Assembly: GCA_030431165.1 (NCBI GenBank)
Contig: JAUIJQ010000262.1
Location: forward strand, 1 to 5,384
Direction: 5' to 3'
Source of the DNA: Rhodothermia bacterium
GTDB lineage: Bacteria > Bacteroidota > Rhodothermia > Rhodothermales > JABDKH01
Length of the DNA stretch: 5,384 nucleotides
The notes under the pieces were generated by a model. The model did not search any database, was not told the DNA's origin, and was given only the letters and a program-made list of their open reading frames with translations. Both the position numbers and the translations under genes were made by a program. Of the stretch, positions 1 to 4,533 are shown one piece after another (position 1 is the stretch's first letter; each line of letters starts with the position of its first letter).

Positions 1-477
1 CTGAATCAGACGATCGTAGCCGAGGGCAATTTCGATCGGGTCAAGCTCTTCGCGTTGTACGTTCTCGACGATTGCCATTTCCAGCATCGTCTCGGAGTCG
101 GCGTCGCGGACGTATGCGGGCACCTTCGACAGGCCTGCCAGCCGCGCAGCCCTGACGCGCCGTTCACCCGAGATCAGCTCAAACCCACCGTCGGATTGGC
201 GTACTGTGATTGGCTGAATGATCCCCAGTTCACGGATTGAATTCGCAAGGTCGTTGAGCGCGTCGTCGTCGAAGTGTTCGCGCGGCTGAAACGGGTTCGC
301 CTTGACCCTGTCGAGATCAACTTCTGACACGCGACCGACACGCGGCCGATCTTTGAAGTCATAAAGGGGCGTGCCGGCGGGGGAATCCGATCCGGTTGTG
401 TCTGCCTGTGAACCCGGCAGCAGGGCTTCGAGGCCGCGGCCAAGGGCGGACTTCTTTGACGCGGACTTCTTTGACAT
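1..477 (-). CDS. parB: Chromosome-partitioning protein ParB, N-terminal 159 residues (C-terminus beyond left edge)
   Basis: ParB is the CTP-dependent DNA clamp that loads at parS sites, spreads along nearby DNA and stimulates the ATPase of ParA during chromosome segregation. The visible part starts with a lysine-rich peptide (residues 1-10), followed by the classic ParB opening LGRGLEALLPG (12-22) and a low-complexity linker (23-45). The CTP-binding ParB/Srx core then has NPFQPREHF (61-69), GIIQPITVR (85-93), the nucleotide-binding box GERRVRA (104-110) and ENVQREELDPIE (138-149). The frame is open to position 1, so the helix-turn-helix parS-reading domain and the C-terminal dimerisation domain are missing only because the window ends. 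The ATG at 477 is the only sensible start, because it sits directly before the conserved basic N-terminus. It lies 36 bases after the parA stop, which fits one operon, but no purine-rich ribosome site precedes it. The first codons contain a perfect tandem repeat. The family assignment is secure. Confidence 0.97.
   Translation of the reverse strand, partial: MSKKSASKKSALGRGLEALLPGSQADTTGSDSPAGTPLYDFKDRPRVGRVSEVDLDRVKANPFQPREHFDDDALNDLANSIRELGIIQPITVRQSDGGFELISGERRVRAARLAGLSKVPAYVRDADSETMLEMAIVENVQREELDPIEIALGYDRLIQ
446..475 (-). repeat. Perfect 15-base tandem duplication in the parB N-terminus
   Basis: Two adjacent identical copies of GCGGACTTCTTTGAC (plus-strand reading) lie at 446-460 and 461-475. 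On the coding strand they begin with the G of the parB start codon and encode SKKSA twice, giving MSKKSASKKSALGRG. The length is a multiple of three, so the frame is kept. Identity at every synonymous position suggests a recent slippage duplication rather than convergent basic residues. In studied ParB/Spo0J proteins the extreme N-terminus, with its basic residues, contacts ParA and triggers ATP hydrolysis. Confidence 0.9.
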
Positions 478-513
478 AGCTGAGGTAGTTAGTAGTACCG
501 GCGAGCGTACGGG

Positions 514-1329
514 CTAGCTGCTCAGTGCGGTGGTTTCGCGCGTTGCCGACTCCCGCTCCAGGAAAGCCTCGTTGCGTGCAATCACTTCACTGGCGAGACT
601 GATATAGTTTCGTGTGCCCGTACTCGTAACGTCGTAGAGAAGTACCGGCTTACCAAAGCTCGGTGCCTCCGACAGTCGCACGTTTCGCTGGACGATTGTT
701 CGGAAGACCCGGTCGCCAAAGTAACGGCGCACCTCATCGGCAACCTGGTTGGCGAGGCGCAGCCTGGTGTCGAACATCGTCAGCACAACGCCTTCGATGT
801 CCAGTGCGGGATTCAGGTTCTGCCGTACAATCTTGATTGTGTTCAGAAGCTGACCGAGTCCCTCAAGTGCGAAGTACTCAGCCTGGACCGGGATGAGTAC
901 CGAGTCGGCTGCCGTGAGCGCGTTCAGAGTGAGCAGGCCGAGCGACGGGGGGCAGTCGATGATGATGAAGTCATACCGACGTCTCGCAGACGCGACCGCG
1001 CTTTTGAGGATCCGCTCTCGATCAGCCACTTCAACCATCTCGATCTCGGCGCCGACAAGGTTGATGTGGCTGGGGACCACATCGAGGTATGGCATGTCGG
1101 TTGACCGGATGGCCTCTTCCAGCGTGACAGACCCGACGAGCACTTCGTACGACGTAGCCACGGCTGAGCGCACGTCCAGCCCGACCCCGGACGAGCAATT
1201 CGCCTGGGGATCGAAGTCGATCAGAAGCGTCTTATGCTCTGTCGCGGCGAGCGAGGCAGCCAGGTTGACCGCGGTCGTGGTCTTGCCGACTCCGCCCTTC
1301 TGGTTCGCGACTGCGATGACTTTGCCCAT
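514..1329 (-). CDS. parA: Chromosome-partitioning ATPase ParA (Soj family)
   Basis: This is a 271-residue Walker-type ATPase that binds DNA non-specifically as an ATP dimer and is released by ParB-stimulated hydrolysis, which moves the origin region. The deviant Walker A motif KGGVGKTT spans residues 11-18, with signature lysine K11 and K16. The Walker A' motif LLIDFDPQAN follows at 35-44, with D40 expected to position water, and the Walker B motif FIIIDCPPSLG lies at 121-131. The conserved MFDTRLRLANQV (185-196) and RNVRLSEAPSFGKPVLLYD (215-233) are typical of chromosomal Soj/ParA proteins. The length is normal for the short ParA class, which lacks the N-terminal DNA-binding domain of plasmid P1-type ParA. 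I chose the ATG at 1329 because MGKVIAVANQKGGVGKT is the family's usual N-terminus. A GTG at 1491 would add 54 residues of unconserved, arginine-rich sequence and run through the intergenic palindrome. Only a weak GAGA lies before the start. parB follows 36 bases downstream. Confidence 0.97.
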   Translation of the reverse strand: MGKVIAVANQKGGVGKTTTAVNLAASLAATEHKTLLIDFDPQANCSSGVGLDVRSAVATSYEVLVGSVTLEEAIRSTDMPYLDVVPSHINLVGAEIEMVEVADRERILKSAVASARRRYDFIIIDCPPSLGLLTLNALTAADSVLIPVQAEYFALEGLGQLLNTIKIVRQNLNPALDIEGVVLTMFDTRLRLANQVADEVRRYFGDRVFRTIVQRNVRLSEAPSFGKPVLLYDVTSTGTRNYISLASEVIARNEAFLERESATRETTALSS

Positions 1330-1350
1330 GCGGTTCTCGCGGATTGTGCC

Positions 1351-1398
1351 ATTGTAGCGCCGTTTGCGCATTTTTCTGGCATCCGGAGCAACTGTAAA
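1351..1398 (-). promoter_or_regulatory. Candidate parAB promoter elements
   Basis: On the minus strand two weak sigma-70-like options precede parA. One is TTTACA (1398-1393), a 17-base spacer, then AAAAAT (1375-1370). The other is an isolated TACAAT (1356-1351) without a good -35 partner, which would give a leader of about 15 bases. Neither is strong, and a Bacteroidota-type TAnnTTTG box was not found. This is inference from short matches only. Confidence 0.25.
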
Positions 1399-1410
1399 AG
1401 TATGAAGCGG

Positions 1411-1430
1411 GGCTGTGGTAAACCACAGCC
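1411..1430. repeat. 20-base palindrome between divergent parA and helicase genes
   Basis: GGCTGTGGTAAACCACAGCC consists of two perfect 9-base arms (GGCTGTGGT and ACCACAGCC) around a central AA. It lies 81 bases before the parA start and 100 bases before the helicase start, just upstream of the candidate TTTACA box of parA. No T-run follows on either strand, so it looks more like an operator for a dimeric DNA-binding protein than a terminator. It does not match the common parS consensus (core CACGTG). Its role is unknown. Confidence 0.7.
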
Positions 1431-1484
1431 AACGGGTGCCTGGTTCCCACCGCGGCTGGTGCAGGGACCTGGATACGATCCAGT

Positions 1485-1512
1485 CGGACAACCGCCTGTT
1501 TCTACCTATTTT
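1485..1512 (+). promoter_or_regulatory. Candidate helicase promoter
   Basis: CGGACA (1485-1490), a 16-base spacer and TATTTT (1507-1512) make a weak sigma-70-like pair. It would start transcription near 1519, giving a very short leader that still includes the ribosome site at 1523-1527. Both hexamers are imperfect, so this is a guess from position and local AT-richness. Confidence 0.25.
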
Positions 1513-1522
1513 AGAGGTTTAC

Positions 1523-1527
1523 GGGAG
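1523..1527 (+). promoter_or_regulatory. Ribosome binding site of the helicase gene
   Basis: GGGAG ends three bases before the ATG at 1531. It is the best Shine-Dalgarno-like match in front of any gene in this window. It supports starting the helicase at 1531 rather than at the in-frame codon at 1234, which would run antisense through the 5' end of parA. Confidence 0.6.
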
Positions 1528-1530
1528 ACC

Positions 1531-3630
1531 ATGGCGCGTCGATTTGTACTTCAACGGGAGCCTGAGCTGGAGGTGCCCGCGCGGTTCACACTGGACTACG
1601 CGGATGCACTGAATGAGCAGCAATACGCCGCCGTAACGGCGGGCAACGGGGCTTTCCTCGTGATCGCGGGGGCAGGCACGGGCAAGACGCGCACGCTCAT
1701 CTACCGGCTTGCCTACCTGGTGGAATCCGGGATTCTTCCCGAGCATATCCTCTTGCTGACGTTCACCCGGCGGGCAGCATCCGAAATGCTTGCGCGCGCC
1801 TCAAACCTGCTTGACGGCCGCTGCCAGCGCGTTCAGGGCGGGACCTTTCATGCGTACTGTCTCTCCGTTCTGCGACGGTATGCGACGCGGCTGGGCTACC
1901 CGGAGAACTTCACCATCCTCGATTCCAGCGACGCGGCTGATGTCGTAGACGTCGTGCGCACGGCGTCTGGGTTCAACCGGTCGTCCAGGCGCTTTCCCAA
2001 GAAGCGGACGCTCCACGCAATCTTTTCGACGTGCGTAAACCGCCAGCTACCCGTCGTGGAGGTGCTCGAGCAGCGATTCCCGCAGTTTCTTGAGCTGACG
2101 GATGACATCGAGTCCCTTGGGCGCGCCTACCGGGACTACAAGCGCCAGTACGGTCTCATGGATTATGACGACCTGCTTATGCAGACGGGCATTCTGCTGG
2201 AGCAGGACGCCGACGTCATGCGCGCCGTGGCCGAGCAGTGCCGCCACGTCCTCGTCGATGAATTCCAGGATACCAACCGACTGCAGGCCCGGCTAGTTGA
2301 GTTGTTCAGCAGCGTACACGGCAACGTGATGGCCGTCGGCGATGACGCACAGAGTATCTACCGATTCAGGGGTGCTGAGCCCGAGAACATTTTTGCGTTT
2401 CCCGAACGGTTTGAAGGGGCCCGGGTCCTGCGACTGGAACACAACTACCGGTCAACGCAGCCCATCCTTGACCTTGCGAATCTGCTGATCTCGCGTGCGT
2501 CGCGCCGATACGACAAGAAGCTTTTTTCGGATGGCAGGGACGGCGAGAAGCCGGGCCTGATTGCGGCGCCCGACGATCAGACCGAGTGCCGATTTGTCTG
2601 CCAGATGATCGCCCTGCTCCGCGAGGAAGACGTCGCGTTGAATCGAATTGCCGTGCTGTTCAGAAGCGGGTTTAATTCCTACGCGCTGGAGATTGAACTC
2701 AACCGTCGCAACATCCCGTTTGTCAAATACGGCGGGGTGAAGCTCAGTGAGGCCGCACACGTTAAGGACGTGATGGCATTCCTGAAGGTTGTCGAGAATC
2801 CCCGGGACGCCTCTGCATGGAATCGTATCCTGCTGCTGCTCGACGGTGTCGGGCCAAAGACGGCGCAAGAAATAATCGCCTGGGCGGCTTCAGGTGAGGG
2901 TGAACCTTTCGTGCTCGACGATCGCCCTTTCTCACAGCGCTACATAGACGCACTCGTCACGCTGTTTACCACGTTGCGCAAGGTGCGCTCTGAGGAGTTG
3001 CCCCTGCAGGCCCAGGTTGAGTCGATTCTGGAGTACTACGAACCCATCCTGCAGCGCAAGTACTTTGAGGACTTTCCAAAACGACAGCAGGATCTGGATC
3101 ATTTTGTCGGATTGACGTCACAGTACACGAGCCGATCCGGCTTTCTTGAGTCCCTGGCGCTGGATCCGATCGAGTTGACCGCGCTTGAGGCAGAGGCGGC
3201 AGAGGACGACGAACCACCTCTCATCTTGTCCACGATCCATTCGGCAAAAGGCCTCGAATTTGATACCGTGTTCGTGATTCAGGCGCTTGAAGGCGTTTTG
3301 CCTTCCGGTTACGCGATGAAAGATGATGAGGCGCTCGACGAAGAGCTGCGCCTGCTGTACGTCGCGATAACCCGCGCGGAACGGAATCTGTTTGTATCCT
3401 ATCCGACGGTGCAGCAGAGACGGTTTGACGAGGCATACTTTGCGAGGCCAAGCCGCTTCATCGCTGATGTTGACGAGTCGATACTTGAGCCGATACGTCT
3501 GGAGGAGGCACCCTCCGCGTCGTCGGAGTCAGTACCGGCGCTTGGTCCGCCGGCGACGGGCCTGCCCGAGTCGACCCGGTCTGAGGAACGAAAACCGCCA
3601 TCCGACGACATCGCCGGGCTCCCGTTCTGA
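1531..3630 (+). CDS. ATP-dependent 3'-5' DNA helicase, UvrD/Rep/PcrA family (SF1A)
   Basis: This is a complete 699-residue superfamily 1A helicase, expected to unwind DNA in repair and replication restart, in the cytoplasm. All motifs are present: Q motif LNEQQYAAV (27-35), Walker A AGAGTGKT (46-53, K52), Ia LLLTFTRRAASEM (74-86), Ib GGTFHAYCL (103-111), II VDEFQDTN (242-249), III AVGDDAQSIYRFRGA (268-282), IV RLEHNYRST (301-309), IVa IAVLFRSG (373-380), V STIHSAKGLEFDTVFV (567-582) and VI LRLLYVAITRAERNL (606-620). DGVGPKTAQEII (438-449) lies where PcrA/UvrD carry a helix-hairpin-helix-like element in domain 2B. The protein stops soon after motif VI. Residues after about 658 are proline-, serine- and glutamate-rich and probably disordered, with no sign of the C-terminal Tudor-like domain of PcrA/UvrD, so the architecture is nearer Rep. 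The last residues, SDDIAGLPF, resemble an SSB tip. The start at 1531 follows a good ribosome site. I cannot tell whether this is the orthologue of uvrD, rep or pcrA, so I give no symbol. Confidence 0.95.
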   Translation: MARRFVLQREPELEVPARFTLDYADALNEQQYAAVTAGNGAFLVIAGAGTGKTRTLIYRLAYLVESGILPEHILLLTFTRRAASEMLARASNLLDGRCQRVQGGTFHAYCLSVLRRYATRLGYPENFTILDSSDAADVVDVVRTASGFNRSSRRFPKKRTLHAIFSTCVNRQLPVVEVLEQRFPQFLELTDDIESLGRAYRDYKRQYGLMDYDDLLMQTGILLEQDADVMRAVAEQCRHVLVDEFQDTNRLQARLVELFSSVHGNVMAVGDDAQSIYRFRGAEPENIFAFPERFEGARVLRLEHNYRSTQPILDLANLLISRASRRYDKKLFSDGRDGEKPGLIAAPDDQTECRFVCQMIALLREEDVALNRIAVLFRSGFNSYALEIELNRRNIPFVKYGGVKLSEAAHVKDVMAFLKVVENPRDASAWNRILLLLDGVGPKTAQEIIAWAASGEGEPFVLDDRPFSQRYIDALVTLFTTLRKVRSEELPLQAQVESILEYYEPILQRKYFEDFPKRQQDLDHFVGLTSQYTSRSGFLESLALDPIELTALEAEAAEDDEPPLILSTIHSAKGLEFDTVFVIQALEGVLPSGYAMKDDEALDEELRLLYVAITRAERNLFVSYPTVQQRRFDEAYFARPSRFIADVDESILEPIRLEEAPSASSESVPALGPPATGLPESTRSEERKPPSDDIAGLPF

Positions 3631-3712
3631 CGGTGCATGTGAGTGCGCTGCCTCCTTCTTGTAGATTTTTTCTTTGACGGCTCGACGATGATTCGAACAG
3701 TGGCGACTTCCC

Positions 3713-4177
3713 GTGCAGACTGAAGAGATCATACCAACGCGGCCGCGCGGCGAAGTGCGCATCATTCAGGTCGGGCTGGACTCCATGCACGTTGTGCGAG
3801 ACCTCAATCAGCGGATCTTCGGCGAGGAGCGGGTGATCAACACGTTTGATCGCGAGGATCTGATGATTCTGCTGGCGTTGATCTCTGACGAGCCGGTGGG
3901 CTTCAAAATCGGATACAAAGAAAACCGTTTCCTCTACTACAGCGCCAAGGGTGGCGTGCTGCCCGAGCATCGCGGCGTCGGTATCGCCAGAAAGCTGCTC
4001 GAAGGGATGGTGGCACGGGCCCGATCGTGGGGCTACCGACGGCTGGCGTACGACACGTTTCCAAACATGCACGCCGGCATGACGGTGCTCGGGCTACGAG
4101 AAGGTTTTCGCGTCGTCAAGGCAGATTTTAACACGGCGTACAACGACTTCCGGATTCGCCTCGAAAAAGCGATCTAA
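3713..4177 (+). CDS. GNAT-family N-acetyltransferase, substrate unknown
   Basis: This 154-residue single-domain protein is expected to transfer an acetyl group from acetyl-CoA to an amine. The fold is readable. The first strand is VRIIQV (15-20), then helix 1 (SMHVVRDLNQRIFG, 24-37) and the core strands PVGFKIGYKE (61-70) and FLYYSAKGGVL (73-83). The acetyl-CoA pyrophosphate loop is HRGVGIARKLL (86-96), matching R-x-x-G-x-A with R87, G90 and A92, and helix 3 runs to ARARSWGYRRL (101-111). The C-terminal part has NMHAGMTVLGLREGFRVV (118-135), typical of the alpha4/beta6 region where the residue number and substrate pocket vary. The frame is closed upstream by a TGA at 3689, so the start must be GTG 3713 or a later codon such as GTG 3755. 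The latter would remove part of the N-terminal extension but keep the fold. Neither has a clear ribosome site. The gene follows the helicase after 82 bases on the same strand and could be co-transcribed. No residue that I can see identifies the substrate. Confidence 0.88.
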   Translation: MQTEEIIPTRPRGEVRIIQVGLDSMHVVRDLNQRIFGEERVINTFDREDLMILLALISDEPVGFKIGYKENRFLYYSAKGGVLPEHRGVGIARKLLEGMVARARSWGYRRLAYDTFPNMHAGMTVLGLREGFRVVKADFNTAYNDFRIRLEKAI

Positions 4178-4183
4178 TCGCGA

Positions 4184-4219
4184 TCGGAAGGGTAGTCGGG
4201 CAGCAGCCCCAACATCCGA
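4184..4219. terminator. Possible weak hairpin between convergent genes
   Basis: The 43-base gap between the two convergent stop codons holds TCGGA (4184-4188) pairing with TCCGA (4215-4219), and inside it GGGC-AGCA-GCCC (4198-4209). An internal loop separates the two stems and no T-run follows on either strand. It could slow or end transcription from both sides, but it is not a standard intrinsic terminator. Confidence 0.25.
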
Positions 4220-4220
4220 C

Positions 4221-4379
4221 CTAGAAAAGCGCGTAGATGAAGGGCGCGAGCGCTGAGCCCTGAGTGAGTACAATCAGGAAGCTCAATAGCCCGAGAACGA
4301 TCAGAATCGGGGCCAACCAAAGCTTCTTGCGCACCTTCAGGAAGTCCCAGAAGTCGCCCAGTACTGCAAGCCTGCCCAT
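4221..4379 (-). CDS. DUF5989-type small single-pass membrane protein (52 residues)
   Basis: This is a 52-residue protein with an N-terminal amphipathic stretch (LAVLGDFWDFLKV, 4-16), a basic stop (RKK, 17-19), one hydrophobic membrane segment (about 21-39, LWLAPILIVLGLLSFLIVL) and the tail TQGSALAPFIYALF (39-52). The combination of FWxFLKxRKKxWLxPI and a terminal TQGSALAPFIYxLF is the pattern I recall for the DUF5989 family, whose members are about 50 residues long and have no known biochemical role. From memory, family members often sit beside an SxtJ-type membrane protein and a carbamoyltransferase. Neither is visible here, since the neighbours are a convergent acetyltransferase and a divergent ABC permease. 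The start at 4379 gives the usual family length. The reading frame is open back to 4709, but the added residues would be antisense to the permease start and are not family-like. There is no clear ribosome site. The strong match of such a short protein makes it a real gene that automatic calls could miss. Confidence 0.85.
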   Translation of the reverse strand: MGRLAVLGDFWDFLKVRKKLWLAPILIVLGLLSFLIVLTQGSALAPFIYALF

Positions 4380-4396
4380 AACGTCGCCATTGTTGA

Positions 4397-4458
4397 GTTG
4401 CACGTGAGTATTTCTTCGGGGCGCCGGAAGTTCCGGCAGGGCGGCATTTGCGTGCAAC
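4397..4458. repeat. Nested inverted repeat in the DUF5989/permease divergent spacer
   Basis: The outer arms GTTGCACG (4397-4404) and CGTGCAAC (4451-4458) are perfect 8-base complements. Inside them lies a perfect 15-base palindrome, GCCGGAA-G-TTCCGGC (4423-4437). The centres of the two dyads are only about 2-3 bases apart. As DNA this could be paired operator sites. As RNA on the minus strand it could fold into a stem with an internal loop and a GC-rich cap in the leader of the DUF5989 gene. No family match is claimed. Confidence 0.6.
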
Positions 4459-4471
4459 CGATCCACCGCAA

Positions 4472-4485
4472 CGTCGTATTCGACG
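4472..4485. repeat. Short hairpin CGTCG-TATT-CGACG
   Basis: A perfect 5-base stem with a 4-base loop lies 48 bases before the permease start and outside the nested dyad. An arm this short is expected by chance fairly often in GC-rich spacers. It is listed because the spacer 4380-4533 otherwise shows no convincing promoter boxes for either gene. Confidence 0.3.
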
Positions 4486-4533
4486 CTCTGCACCCATGAA
4501 CCGCGCCCACTTGACCCAACTCGTTGCCTGTTG

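Noticed and set aside
893..1357. Plus-strand frame of 154 codons
   Set aside because: It lies wholly antisense to conserved parA codons and shows no recognisable domain, so it is a shadow frame.
1330..1491. Extension of ParA by 54 residues to a GTG at 1491
   Set aside because: The added part is not ParA-like, crosses the palindrome, and MGKVIAVANQKGG is the normal family start.
1234..1530. Extension of the helicase by 99 residues to 1234
   Set aside because: It would run antisense through the parA start, the sequence is not helicase-like, and ATG 1531 has a good ribosome site.
3631..3680. Intrinsic terminator after the helicase (T-run near 3665-3671)
   Set aside because: A run of six T is present but no stable hairpin precedes it.
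3674..3702. Promoter for the GNAT gene (TTGACG at 3674-3679)
   Set aside because: The -35-like box has no acceptable -10 partner at 16-18 bases.
4397..4410. Possible parS site around CACGTG (4401-4406)
   Set aside because: Only the central hexamer fits the common parS consensus and the flanking TTT/AAA arms are missing. It is better explained as part of the nested dyad. No other parS-like site was seen in the window.
4174..4497. Minus-strand frame of 107 codons overlapping the DUF5989 gene
   Set aside because: Arginine/glycine-rich translation without motifs, in a different frame from the recognisable membrane protein.
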